Translations under genes and position numbers: made by a program | In this document: positions 1 through 7,981 of the stretch, one piece after another | Position numbering within the stretch: the stretch's first letter is position 1 | How the letters are laid out: each line of letters begins with the position of its first letter | Source: Ovoidimarina sediminis | GTDB lineage: Bacteria > Pseudomonadota > Alphaproteobacteria > Rhodobacterales > Rhodobacteraceae | DNA: 64,000 bases | Direction of reading: 5' to 3' | NCBI RefSeq assembly: GCF_032586175.1 | Contig: NZ_JAWHTE010000022.1 | Location: 1 to 64,000 of the forward strand | Notes under the pieces: generated by a model | What the model saw: the letters and a program-made list of their open reading frames with translations, nothing else | Database searches by the model: none | Told to the model about the DNA's origin: nothing

Positions 1-191
1 TAGAACAGCGCACCTTGCGCCACCTGCCGCGGCCCCATCATCGCCAGACCTCCCTTGCCTCGGGAGAAGTGAATCAGGAGCTAAAGCCTCACTCAAGCCG
101 AGTTTTTCAACAAAATCGGCCCGAAGCAGACTTCAGCGAGAAAGTTGCGAATAGTCAAAATTGGCGTAGTCTTGCTCTGGGAGGAGCGGCA

Positions 192-986
192 ATGGCAGCA
201 AATACGTTTGCCGACCGTTATCAGTCGGTGCTTGTTCCTGTCATCTTCGAGCCTTGGGCTAGAGAGTTGATCCGGCGCGCCAATCCGCAGGCAGGTGAAG
301 ACATTCTCGATCTCGCCTGTGGGACCGGCGTCGTTACGAGAGAGATCGCGCGGACTTTGCAGAAGCCAGCGCGACTGGTCGGAGCGGATCACAGCGCCGA
401 TATGCTGAAAGTGGCGCGTGGACTTGCAGAGGACATCGGCCTCGAGGCCGAGTGGTTCGAAGCGGACGCGGCTGACCTGCCGTTCGAAAGTGACGTATTC
501 GATCTCGCATTTTGCCAACAAGCCCTTCAGTTCTTTCCGGACCGCCAAGCGGCTCTGCGTGAATTGTACCGTGTGCTTAAGCCCGGTGGTCGGTTGGCAT
601 TTTGCGTTCAACAGGAACTGGAGATCAATCCGATGCTTCGTGCGCAGGCCGCAGCCCTCGATGCCCACATCGGACAGTCAGCGGGGGATGCCGTACGTGC
701 CATCTGTTCCTTACCAGATAGCGGAGATCTTCGTCGGTTGTTCGAAGGCACGGGTTTCAAAGATGTCGAGATCGAATCTGTGACGTTGTATTTGCATCAT
801 CCCAACGCCAAAGCCTTCGCTAAAGGAGCAATGGGCGGAATGCACACTGGGAACAAGCTGGTCGGAATAGCGGAGGGTTCCGTAGATCGCGCAATAGAGG
901 TATTCCTGCAGGGATTGGGCGATTGCCTCAGCGACGAAGCAATGATCTTCCCACACAGCTCAAACGTGGTTACCGCACGGGCCTGA
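192..986 (+). CDS. Class I SAM-dependent methyltransferase (UbiE/Methyltransf_11-like)
   Basis: Probable methyltransferase of 264 residues. The SAM-binding motif I is DILDLACGTG at about residues 37-46, followed by an acidic GADHSADML loop near 64, an EADAADLPF segment near 90 and an LKPGG post-motif near 130, as in the UbiE/Methyltransf_11 fold. The reading frame is open further upstream, but the ATG at 192 is chosen because GGGAGGAG lies just before it and homology begins there. The substrate cannot be read from the sequence; the ubiquinone/menaquinone enzyme is only a fold relative. It stands alone, with no operon partner visible, and its 3' half is less GC-rich than the neighbouring genes. 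Confidence 0.85.
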   Translation: MAANTFADRYQSVLVPVIFEPWARELIRRANPQAGEDILDLACGTGVVTREIARTLQKPARLVGADHSADMLKVARGLAEDIGLEAEWFEADAADLPFESDVFDLAFCQQALQFFPDRQAALRELYRVLKPGGRLAFCVQQELEINPMLRAQAAALDAHIGQSAGDAVRAICSLPDSGDLRRLFEGTGFKDVEIESVTLYLHHPNAKAFAKGAMGGMHTGNKLVGIAEGSVDRAIEVFLQGLGDCLSDEAMIFPHSSNVVTARA

Positions 987-1120
987 CGTCGTATCTGTCG
1001 ATTAGCAGCTTAGTCCGCATCGCCATCACAGACCGAGGCCATAACCGCGCCGCAGCGCGACACATCCGCTCGGATCCCATCGTATCCGGCGCAACGGCCC
1101 GCCCCCTGCAGACAGCCCGA

Positions 1121-1972
1121 TCAGTCGATCAGCGCATCCGCGCGGTGCCCCGCCCGCTCGTGGTGGATCGGAAGCGTTCGTCCGTAAAGCTGCCGGGTGC
1201 GCTCCACACTGCCCACCATGTCCCGCTACCCCACATAGGAGAAGATTGCGACATAGCGCGGTGTCGACCCCTCCAGCGGCGCGACACGGTGCAGGGAATA
1301 GCGCCCCTTGAAAAGCTGCAGATCACCGGGCTCGAGCTCAAGCGAAATGACCCTGTCCGAGGTGCCGTCGAGCACCTTCGAAACCTCGTCGAAATGCTCG
1401 TCCTCGTTGTCGCGGATCATCGGAACGTAGTCGAAGGATCCGCCACATTCGGCATTCTGAAGCGCCAGCGTGACGGTGAAGTTGTTGGTGTCGAAATGCC
1501 AGGGGAACCCGTTCCCTTCCCAGGCGGCATTCACGATGACATCCGCCAAAGGGTCGGCATATCGAAAGAACCGGTCTTCGGGTTCCTGCAGGCAGTCACG
1601 AATGAAGGCGTCGAAACCTTCGCTGTCGAAAATGGTGCGCAAGGCCCCGTCGGAACGAAAGTTGTCTGCCGGGATGAACGCGTTTGACCGGTCGAAAAAG
1701 CGGCGCCTCGGATCGGTTTCGGGCAGGCTCGCGTCCTCCGCCGTGAAATAGGCGTTGGTGCGCGAATAGCTGCGGTGGCCCTTGTCGGCGACACCATCGG
1801 CTTCGGCAACCGCGGCGGCGATCCCGGCAGGGCTCAGAAACCCCTTGAGCACGGCGCATCCCCGCAGGTCCAGCGCATGACGCACCTCCTCCAGGATCGC
1901 ATCCCGCAAGGGCCCGGGCGTCGCAATCGGATAGCGGTCTAGGTCGATCAGGTTGTCGGCCGAAAGGTGCAT
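1121..1972 (-). pseudogene. Fe(II)/2-oxoglutarate oxygenase (HalD/ArpA-like), interrupted by an in-frame TAG
   Basis: The frame from the ATG at 1972 reads 248 residues to a TAG at 1226-1228. In the same frame it continues for 34 more codons (RDMVGSVERTRQLYGR and onward) to a TGA at 1121. The catalytic set lies before the stop: HFD at about 159-161, distal His near 228 (YSLHRVAP) and a likely 2-oxoglutarate Arg near 239. The HxD aspartate is present, which argues for hydroxylase chemistry rather than halogenation, since halogenases of this fold carry Gly or Ala there. From memory, homologues end in a similar ERTRQLYG tail, so the amber probably replaced CAG or GAG. The short form could still fold; the label pseudogene is inference. 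It is divergent from parE. Confidence 0.75.
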
Positions 1973-2219
1973 CGGTGCCCCCGCGTGGATGTCGGTGATC
2001 CAAGTGCACTCCCGCGGCCGGTCGGGCGCTATCGGTATCGCGACATCGCGGGGTCGCATTCATGGAAATCCGGACCGCGGCCACTGGCGGGGCGAAACAC
2101 CGGTGAAAGCCACGCCCCGCACCGCCCCCGGATCTCCCAACCCCATTGCCCCGCCCCGCCCCCGGTGGTCTAATGGCGAACAACAAAAGAACAGCGGTAC
2201 ACCAAGGCGAGCAGCGCAC

Positions 2220-4178
2220 ATGGCCGACGACCTCCTGAGCCGTCCGTCCCAGGACACCTACGACGCCAGTTCCATCGAAGTCCTCGAAGGGCTCGAACCG
2301 GTGCGCAAGCGCCCGGGCATGTATATCGGCGGCACCGATGAACGCGCGCTCCATCACCTCGTGGCCGAAGTGCTCGACAACGCGATGGACGAGGCCGTGG
2401 CGGGCCACGCCACCCGGATCGAGGTTGAATTCCACGCCGATCACGCCATCACCATCCGCGACAACGGCCGCGGCATCCCGGTCGATCCGCACCCCAAGTT
2501 CCCCGACAAATCGGCGCTCGAGGTGATCCTCTGCACCCTCCATGCCGGCGGCAAGTTCTCTGGCGAGGCCTATGAAACCTCTGGCGGCCTCCACGGTGTC
2601 GGCGTCTCGGTGGTGAACGCGCTCTCCGACACGCTCCGCGTCGAGGTTGCCCGGAACCGCGAACTTTTCGCCCAGGAATTCTCCCGCGGCATCCCGCAGG
2701 GGCCCGTCCAGTCCCTCGGCCCCACCCCGAACCGCCGCGGCACCACCGTCACCTTCCACCCCGATGCCGAGATCTTCGGGCACCTCAAGCTCAAGCCCGC
2801 CCGCCTTCTGAAGATGGCCCGCTCCAAGGCCTATCTCTTCTCAGGCGTCGAGATCCGCTGGAAATCCGAGGTCGACGACGGAGAAACGCCCACCGAGGCC
2901 AAGTTCCACTTCCCCGGCGGCCTCTCCGATTACCTGGGCGAAACGCTGGGGTCCGCCACCACCTATGCCGAACGCCCCTTCTCGGGCACCGTCGACTTCC
3001 GCGAAAAGTTCGGCCAGCCCGGCAAGGTCGAATGGGCGATCAACTGGACGCCGTCCCGCGACGGCTTCATCCAGTCCTACTGCAACACCGTCCCCACGCC
3101 CGAAGGCGGCACCCATGAAAGCGGCTTCTGGGCCGCGATCCTCAAGGGCATCCGCGCCTATGGCGAACTCGCCGGCAACCGCAAATCCGGCCAGATCACC
3201 CGGGAAGACCTGCTGACGGGGGGCTGCGCGCTCGTCTCCGTCTTCATCCGCGACCCGCAATTCGTGGGCCAGACGAAAGACCGCCTTTCAACCGAGGCCG
3301 CACAGAAGATGGTCGAAGGCGCGGTGCGCGATCACTTCGACAACTGGCTGGCGGCCGATACGAAATCCGCGGGCGCCATCCTCGATTTCCTCGTCCTGCG
3401 CGCCGAGGAACGGCTGCGCCGCAAGCAGGAAAAGGAAACCGCCCGCAAGACGGCAACCAAGAAACTCCGCCTCCCCGGCAAGCTCGTCGACTGCTCCCGC
3501 CAGCAACGCGACGGGACGGAGATCTTCCTGGTCGAGGGCGACAGCGCCGGCGGCTCCGGCAAGGCCGCCCGCCACCGCGAATTCCAGGCCATGCTGCCCT
3601 TGCGCGGCAAGATCCTGAACGTCCTCGGCGCGGCCTCGTCGAAACTGACGCAAAACGCGGAAATCAAGGATCTCTGCGACGCGCTCGGCACCGGCATGGG
3701 CACGCGCTTCAACCTCGACGACCTGCGCTACGACAAGGTCATCATCATGACCGACGCCGATGTCGACGGCGCCCATATCGCCTCGCTCCTGATGACCTTC
3801 TTCTTCACCCAGATGCGCCCGATGATCGACGCGGGGCATTTGTACCTCGCCTGCCCGCCCCTCTTCCGCCTGACCCAGGGCGCACGCCGCATCTACGCGC
3901 TTGACGAGGCCGAACGCGATCACTGGCTCGAAAAGGGCCTAGGCGGCAAAGGCAAGATCGACGTCTCCCGCTTCAAGGGCCTCGGCGAAATGGACGCCAA
4001 GGACCTGAAGGAAACCACGATGGATCCGGCCTCCCGCAAACTCATCCGCGTCACCATCGACGAGGACGAACCGGGCGAAACCGGAGACCTCGTGGAACGG
4101 CTGATGGGGAAGAAGCCGGAACTGCGGTTCCAGTACATCCAGGAGAATGCGCGGTTCGTGGAGGAGTTGGATGTTTGA
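2220..4178 (+). CDS. parE: DNA topoisomerase IV subunit B
   Basis: ATPase subunit of topoisomerase IV (652 residues, normal length), which decatenates daughter chromosomes with ParC. The GHKL ATPase starts with EVLEGLEPVRKRPGMYIG, then EVLDNAMDEA and the DNGRGIPV loop, with a GGLHGVGVSVVNALS lid segment. The TOPRIM domain shows EGDSAGGSGK and MTDADVDGAHI, and the C terminus carries RFKGLGEM. The ATG at 2220 is chosen because the conserved N terminus begins there. parC is not in the window. The stop codon overlaps the start of the following HNH gene, so the two may be translationally coupled. Confidence 0.97.
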   Translation: MADDLLSRPSQDTYDASSIEVLEGLEPVRKRPGMYIGGTDERALHHLVAEVLDNAMDEAVAGHATRIEVEFHADHAITIRDNGRGIPVDPHPKFPDKSALEVILCTLHAGGKFSGEAYETSGGLHGVGVSVVNALSDTLRVEVARNRELFAQEFSRGIPQGPVQSLGPTPNRRGTTVTFHPDAEIFGHLKLKPARLLKMARSKAYLFSGVEIRWKSEVDDGETPTEAKFHFPGGLSDYLGETLGSATTYAERPFSGTVDFREKFGQPGKVEWAINWTPSRDGFIQSYCNTVPTPEGGTHESGFWAAILKGIRAYGELAGNRKSGQITREDLLTGGCALVSVFIRDPQFVGQTKDRLSTEAAQKMVEGAVRDHFDNWLAADTKSAGAILDFLVLRAEERLRRKQEKETARKTATKKLRLPGKLVDCSRQQRDGTEIFLVEGDSAGGSGKAARHREFQAMLPLRGKILNVLGAASSKLTQNAEIKDLCDALGTGMGTRFNLDDLRYDKVIIMTDADVDGAHIASLLMTFFFTQMRPMIDAGHLYLACPPLFRLTQGARRIYALDEAERDHWLEKGLGGKGKIDVSRFKGLGEMDAKDLKETTMDPASRKLIRVTIDEDEPGETGDLVERLMGKKPELRFQYIQENARFVEELDV

Positions 4179-4825
4179 GAGACGAGTTTAAGGCGTCGAT
4201 CAAGGAAATCATCGCTCGGCGAACCGGTTATCGTTGCTCGAACCCAGAGTGTCGAAAACCAACTGTCGGTCCCGATGCCCAAGGCGGTTCCGCAAGTATC
4301 GGAGTCGCCGCGCACATATCTGCTGCCTCACCTGGCGGACCTAGATACGATATTTCCATTGAGAGTGTGGCTCGGTCCGACGAGTCGAACGGGGTCTGGC
4401 TATGCCAAACTTGTAGTCGGTTGATCGATGTCGATGACATCAACTACCCTGTCGAGCTTCTTAGAGAATGGAAAGAGTTCGCAGAAGCAGCCGCAACAAT
4501 TGAGTTGCGAGGATTTTCAGTAGCTAGAAAGCGTTCATTTGACGAACTGGAAGAGAAAATTCCCGAATTGATTCAAGAGATGCGAACTGATCATCGAAAG
4601 GAGCCGTTTGTTCGTGAATTCGTATTGCTAGAAAGGGGCTGGGCATACAATGGTGCCCCAAATAATCCCATTTTCTACTATTACTTTGAAGATCACGATG
4701 GCTTGATCTCAAAATTGAAGGTCATGGAGAACTATGGGGCGGTGAAGGAAACCACTTACAACAATGTCGAAAGGTTCGAGTTTACGGAAGAGTTCGCAGA
4801 CTATCTCGACGGTAATAATCCATAG
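4175..4825 (+). CDS. HNH endonuclease-like protein, probable recent acquisition
   Basis: This 216-residue protein has an N-terminal HNH/zinc-finger nuclease module: CSNPEC (Cys21, Cys26), AAHISAASPGGPRYD (His47) and NGVWLCQTCSRLID (Asn72, Cys77, Cys80). The usual last His is Ser in SRLID; from memory, relatives with a CAKLID variant of this motif exist. Residues 140-216 form an unrecognised aromatic/acidic domain (FYYYFEDHD, ENYGAVKETTYNNVERF). The start is a TTG whose TTGA overlaps the parE stop, with GGAGGAG inside parE as ribosome site. Base composition differs sharply: three 60-base lines I counted are 42-53% GC, against well over 60% in parE. Function is inferred as a DNA nuclease, possibly defensive; no modification or helper gene is next to it. 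Confidence 0.7.
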   Translation: MRDEFKASIKEIIARRTGYRCSNPECRKPTVGPDAQGGSASIGVAAHISAASPGGPRYDISIESVARSDESNGVWLCQTCSRLIDVDDINYPVELLREWKEFAEAAATIELRGFSVARKRSFDELEEKIPELIQEMRTDHRKEPFVREFVLLERGWAYNGAPNNPIFYYYFEDHDGLISKLKVMENYGAVKETTYNNVERFEFTEEFADYLDGNNP

Positions 4826-5040
4826 TGTGACGTGTGCAAGGCGATCAAGAAAAAGCCATCACCTTTTCAGGTGATCTTCAAAGGTTCTTGCCTATCTTTC
4901 ATTTGTAAGCCCCACCACCGCAGGCCCGTGGGCCGGCGCTCCCACCCCCCTCCACCCCACACTTTATCCCTCCCCCCCGCACGCCCCCGACACAGCAGCC
5001 CCACCGCCAGAGTAGCGCCGGCCCGCCGGAACGGGCCTGC

Positions 5041-5178
5041 GCTGGCACGGCGGCGCTGACGCGCCTTGACTCCGTGCCGGGTGCCCGCAAACGCGCCACC
5101 CCTCCGGATTGCTGGCACGGCGGCGCCGAAGCGCTTTCACCCCGCGCCGGGTGCCCCCGAAGCCACGTCACCCCGCCG
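5041..5178. repeat. Imperfect tandem duplication, unit about 70 bp
   Basis: Two adjacent copies begin with GCTGGCACGGCGGCG at 5041 and 5111 and share GCCGGGTGCCC further in. By eye they are about three-quarters identical. The repeat lies in non-coding DNA between the HNH gene and a small membrane-protein frame. Confidence 0.65.
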
Positions 5179-5223
5179 CCGTCCCGGACCTGCTCCGGGA
5201 CCTCCCCCTCTGCCGCACACCCC

Positions 5224-5247
5224 CGTAGGGTGGGTTTTCAACCCACC
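5224..5247. repeat. GTAGGGTGGGTT hairpin repeat
   Basis: The stem GGTGGGTT (5229-5236) and AACCCACC (5240-5247) close over a TTC loop, preceded by GTA. The GTAGGGTGGG...CCCACC form is a widespread intergenic repeat in bacterial genomes (from memory). A related but longer hairpin sits at 53485-53524 in this window. Confidence 0.7.
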
Positions 5248-5364
5248 GCCCCCCGAACCACCCCCCCGTTCCCGGATGCGAGACGCGGCGCCCCCCGCCC
5301 CTAGCCGCCAAAGCCGTTTCCCCCTACGCTCCCCGGCCAAGATCCCCGGAAAGGCCCCCGTCCC

Positions 5365-5742
5365 TTGTCCACCGAACCCGCCACCGCCGCCGGGCGCATT
5401 TCGCGCCTCGTCCTCGGCTTCTTCGCCGCGATGGCCACGCCTGTCCTCCTCCTCCCGCTGACGCCCTGGCTCGTGGTCTGGTTCATCGACGGCGTCCCCG
5501 GCATCGGGCTTCTCTTCACCATCGCACTGATCCTCGCGCCGCTCCCCGGCCTTGCGCTCTCGCGCGTGCCCGGGCCCGCCCGGCGCAAGATCCTCGTGGC
5601 CCTCGCCCTCGTCTTCCTCGCGCTCCTGATCGCCTCCGCCCTGATGCCCGTCTCAAGCACGCTTCTCAGCTTGCGCAGCCTGATCCTCGGCACCGTGACG
5701 TCGAGCCTCGCGCTCTCGATCCTGATCCCGAGCCTCCGCTAG
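5365..5742 (+). CDS. Small hydrophobic membrane protein, unknown
   Basis: The 125-residue frame starts with TTG at 5365 behind a GGAAAGG. It has about four hydrophobic segments: residues 14-42 (LVLGFFAAMATPVLLLPL and beyond), 47-65, 76-94 and 104-122. The third codon positions are GC-rich, as in real genes nearby, but I recognise no family. Its stop lies only a few bases from the convergent cytochrome gene, whose stop is at 5739, so the two overlap by 4 bp. It may be a genuine small inner-membrane protein or a composition artefact. Confidence 0.4.
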   Translation: MSTEPATAAGRISRLVLGFFAAMATPVLLLPLTPWLVVWFIDGVPGIGLLFTIALILAPLPGLALSRVPGPARRKILVALALVFLALLIASALMPVSSTLLSLRSLILGTVTSSLALSILIPSLR

Positions 5743-6140
5743 CGCTGGATCGACTTGAGGTAGAGAGCGAGGTCCACAAGCCGCTCGGGCGTTGGCGAAA
5801 CGATCCCGTCGCCGGTGTCGAACAGCACCAGATCGCCGGCCTGAAGCGCCGCGCCGAATTCCGGCATCACCACATCGCCCGCCCGCGCCCGGCGGTAGCC
5901 GTCGATCTGGCTCATCACCTGGGCCATGGGGAAGGCGGCATTGTGTCGTTTCGCTATCATCGTCAGATCGGGCACCGTACGGTCCAGCCCCGCCGCCAGC
6001 GGGCCGCCGCCGCGGGCATCCGTGCCGTGGCACGCCGCGCAATGCTCGACGAAAAGCGCCCGGCCCGACACTTCGGGGGGTGGCGCGCAGGCCAGTAAAA
6101 GAAGGCCTGTGCCTCCCAGAAACGCTGCCTTTATCCGCAT
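5739..6140 (-). CDS. Monohaem cytochrome c, predicted lipoprotein
   Basis: A 133-residue class I cytochrome c. It has a lipobox (LLLLAC, Cys18), a haem-binding CAACH at 34-38 and a candidate axial Met in VMPEFG near 92, so it should be a membrane-anchored periplasmic electron carrier. It is paralogous to the cytochrome at 7069-7458: both share a CxACHG start, a DLT..A.R....FP segment, a GRIDG/QIDGY region and the same C-terminal LxxIQR ending. The redox partner is not visible. The shared upstream region with the divergent protease gene carries two candidate operators. Confidence 0.88.
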   Translation of the reverse strand: MRIKAAFLGGTGLLLLACAPPPEVSGRALFVEHCAACHGTDARGGGPLAAGLDRTVPDLTMIAKRHNAAFPMAQVMSQIDGYRRARAGDVVMPEFGAALQAGDLVLFDTGDGIVSPTPERLVDLALYLKSIQR

Positions 6141-6184
6141 GATGTCCTCCCGGTTTCGCGGTTCAGGTTAAGACTATCGCAAGA

Positions 6185-6195
6185 CAGGTTACCTG
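6185..6195. promoter_or_regulatory. CAGGTTACCTG palindrome
   Basis: A perfect 5-1-5 palindrome about 45 bases upstream of the cytochrome start at 6140 on the minus strand. It could be an operator or simply chance; no regulator is identified. Confidence 0.3.
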
Positions 6196-6235
6196 CACTG
6201 AGGTAAATCAACCGTGCGCGGCAGGCCGATCCGGC

Positions 6236-6267
6236 GGTGTACGGGCGGTGTACGCGCTGTGTACACC
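6236..6267. promoter_or_regulatory. Phased GGTGTAC motifs, candidate operator
   Basis: GGTGTAC occurs at 6236-6242 and 6247-6253, exactly 11 bp apart (about one helical turn), and in inverted form GTACACC at 6261-6267. The second and third copies form a 7-7-7 inverted repeat. The cluster sits between the divergent cytochrome (start 6140) and protease-like lipoprotein (start 6384), which is where a shared regulator would bind. Confidence 0.4.
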
Positions 6268-6383
6268 GTGTGACCCCCGGCGAAATCAACCAGAACCCAG
6301 CATCGGGGCAGGTGTTGCCCCACCGTGCGCCGCCCCGAAACCGGCGCTTTACAAAGCCCGCCCGAGGCCCCCATCCTTGCCCC

Positions 6384-7067
6384 ATGCGCGTGCTGATCTG
6401 CCTTGCCGTTCTTGCCCTCGCCGCCTGCGCCTCCCGGCCCCTGACGGAGACCGAGCGGGCCTTCACCGGCACCGTTTTGGGCGACGCGATCGACATCGCC
6501 CCCGTCCGCATCACCCGGGGCGCCGCCGTGGGGCTGCTCCGGCCAACAGTGCCGCCGAAACCGCGCACGACCTGCCGGGAAAAACTCTTTCCGCCCAGGG
6601 ACTTGCCCGTAAAGGGCCGGTTCCCCGCCTTCGTCCTCTCAGACCGCGTCTTCTACACCCGCGAACACTGGCGCGCCGATTTCCTCGCGGGTTATCCAGA
6701 GGCGAAATCGCTGCGCCAGTCGATGCGCTTCGCGCACGAGCTTGTCCATGTCTGGCAATGGCAGAACCGGGAGGTCACGGGCTACCATCCGCTGAAGGCG
6801 ATGACCGAGCATATCGAGAGCGACGATCCCTACCTGATCGAGATCGATCCCGAGAAACCCTTCCTCGCCTACGCCTACGAACAGCAGGGCGTCATCGTCG
6901 AGGAATTCGTCTGCTGCCGCGCCCTCGCCCCCACCGCCCCCCGCACGGCGGAATTGTTAAGACTTGTGCGGCAGGTTTTCCCCCAGGCCGCGGCGCGCGA
7001 ATCCGTGCCGCGCGACGAAATCGCCCTGCCGTGGGAGGGCGCGGAACTGAACGGGATCTGCGGCTGA
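6384..7067 (+). CDS. Predicted zinc-metalloprotease-like lipoprotein
   Basis: A 227-residue exported protein with a lipobox (LALAAC, Cys15). HELVH at about 118-122 (followed by VWQWQ) is an HExxH zinc site, and acidic residues in YAYEQQG..VEE near 166-174 could supply the third ligand. The rest shows no family I can name. The start at 6384 is chosen because it gives a proper lipoprotein signal; the frame is open further upstream without one. It lies between two related cytochromes, one divergent and one convergent, which hints at a shared periplasmic job. Protease activity is inferred from the motif only. Confidence 0.75.
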   Translation: MRVLICLAVLALAACASRPLTETERAFTGTVLGDAIDIAPVRITRGAAVGLLRPTVPPKPRTTCREKLFPPRDLPVKGRFPAFVLSDRVFYTREHWRADFLAGYPEAKSLRQSMRFAHELVHVWQWQNREVTGYHPLKAMTEHIESDDPYLIEIDPEKPFLAYAYEQQGVIVEEFVCCRALAPTAPRTAELLRLVRQVFPQAAARESVPRDEIALPWEGAELNGICG

Positions 7068-7068
7068 T

Positions 7069-7458
7069 CTAGCGCTGGATCGTTTCGAGATAGGCAAGGA
7101 TGTCGGCGATCCCCTGGCTCGTCATCATGGGCTGGCCGGTTTCGGTCTTCACCGCCGTATCCTCGCCCTCGAAGAACCAGCCAAACAGCGGCATCGGCCC
7201 GCCATGGCTCAGGATCGGGTCGCGCCCGTCGATCCGGCCAGCGGCGGCAGCGATCGGGAAGGTGCCGCCGTTCCGCTCAGCCAGCGCCGTCAGGTCGGCG
7301 GGCAGCACCTCCAGAAGCGGCGCCATCGGCCCGTCGCCCAGGCCTTCGGGCCCGTGACAGGCGACGCAGAAGCTTTCGAAGATCCGCTGCCCCTCCACCA
7401 CATCCTGGGCCAGGGCGGGGCTGGCGGTTAGCAGTAGAACAAGAAAGGGTCTCAGCAT
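7069..7458 (-). CDS. Monohaem cytochrome c, periplasmic
   Basis: A 129-residue cytochrome c with a signal peptide ending in ALA (residue 17), haem motif CVACH at 31-35 and a candidate axial Met in GGPMPLF near 89. It is a paralogue of the lipoprotein cytochrome at 5739-6140 but has a cleavable signal, so one would be soluble and the other anchored. The start at 7458 is set by the signal peptide; the frame runs open upstream. Its stop lies 1 bp beyond the convergent protease gene end. Confidence 0.87.
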   Translation of the reverse strand: MLRPFLVLLLTASPALAQDVVEGQRIFESFCVACHGPEGLGDGPMAPLLEVLPADLTALAERNGGTFPIAAAAGRIDGRDPILSHGGPMPLFGWFFEGEDTAVKTETGQPMMTSQGIADILAYLETIQR

Positions 7459-7555
7459 CGCATATCTCCGGTTCGCGCCAGTGTCAGCATTCAGTATCGC
7501 CCAGAGTGCAACGCGCGCTTTGATCGGCGTCAAGGCTTGGGCTAGCGTGCAGCCC

Positions 7556-7960
7556 ATGACACCTGATGCCCTCACCGCCGCCCTGCACGAAAACTTCGCG
7601 CCGTGGGTTCTCGATCTCGGGATCGAGGTCACCCAGGCCGCGCCCGATCACGTGATCACCCGCATGGCGCTGACCGACCGGCTTGCGCGCGTGGGCGGGA
7701 TCGTCTCGGGCCAGGCGCTCGCGGCGATGGCCGACACCTCGATGGTGCTCGCCGCCTCTGCGGCGCGCGGGGTTTTCACGCCCTTCGCGACGACGAACCT
7801 CGACACCCAGTTTCTGCGCCCCGGCACCGGCCCCGCGATCCTCTGCCGGGCCGAGATCGTGCGCGCGGGCCGCGCCATCACCTTCGCCCGCGCCACGATG
7901 ACAGCCGAGGACAGCGGCAAGCCGGTGGCCACGGCGACCGCCACTCTTTTCGCCCCCTGA
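7556..7960 (+). CDS. PaaI-family hotdog thioesterase
   Basis: A 134-residue hotdog-fold protein resembling PaaI/YbgC-type acyl-CoA thioesterases. The segment GGIVSGQALAAMADTSM near 47-63 is the typical helix-entry motif with its catalytic acidic residue, and TNLDTQFLRPG is the usual following strand. It would hydrolyse an acyl-CoA thioester in the cytoplasm; the substrate is unknown. The start at 7556 is chosen from the family N terminus. The gene is followed 21 bp later by a small permease on the same strand. Confidence 0.85.
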   Translation: MTPDALTAALHENFAPWVLDLGIEVTQAAPDHVITRMALTDRLARVGGIVSGQALAAMADTSMVLAASAARGVFTPFATTNLDTQFLRPGTGPAILCRAEIVRAGRAITFARATMTAEDSGKPVATATATLFAP

Positions 7961-7981
7961 TCTTCCAGACCGGAGCCCTCA

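Larger units (their letters stand above)
4826..5364. other. 539-bp intergenic region with C-rich and repeat DNA
   Basis: I see no convincing gene here. The first 80 bases continue the AT-rich composition of the HNH gene, then the plus strand becomes strongly C-rich (4940-4990). It holds a hairpin GCCCG/CGGGC near 5020, a 70-bp imperfect tandem duplication (5041-5178) and a GTAGGGTGGGTT hairpin (5224-5247). Open frames exist on both strands but are proline/arginine-rich, have no ribosome site and look like composition artefacts. Confidence 0.6.

Noticed and set aside
1..191. Possible upstream extension of the first methyltransferase
   Set aside because: The frame is open from position 15 but the sequence lacks homology-like features, and a good GGGAGGAG supports the ATG at 192.
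4832..5059. Small plus-strand frame after the HNH gene
   Set aside because: Pro/Arg-rich translation of C-rich DNA, no ribosome site; treated as non-coding.
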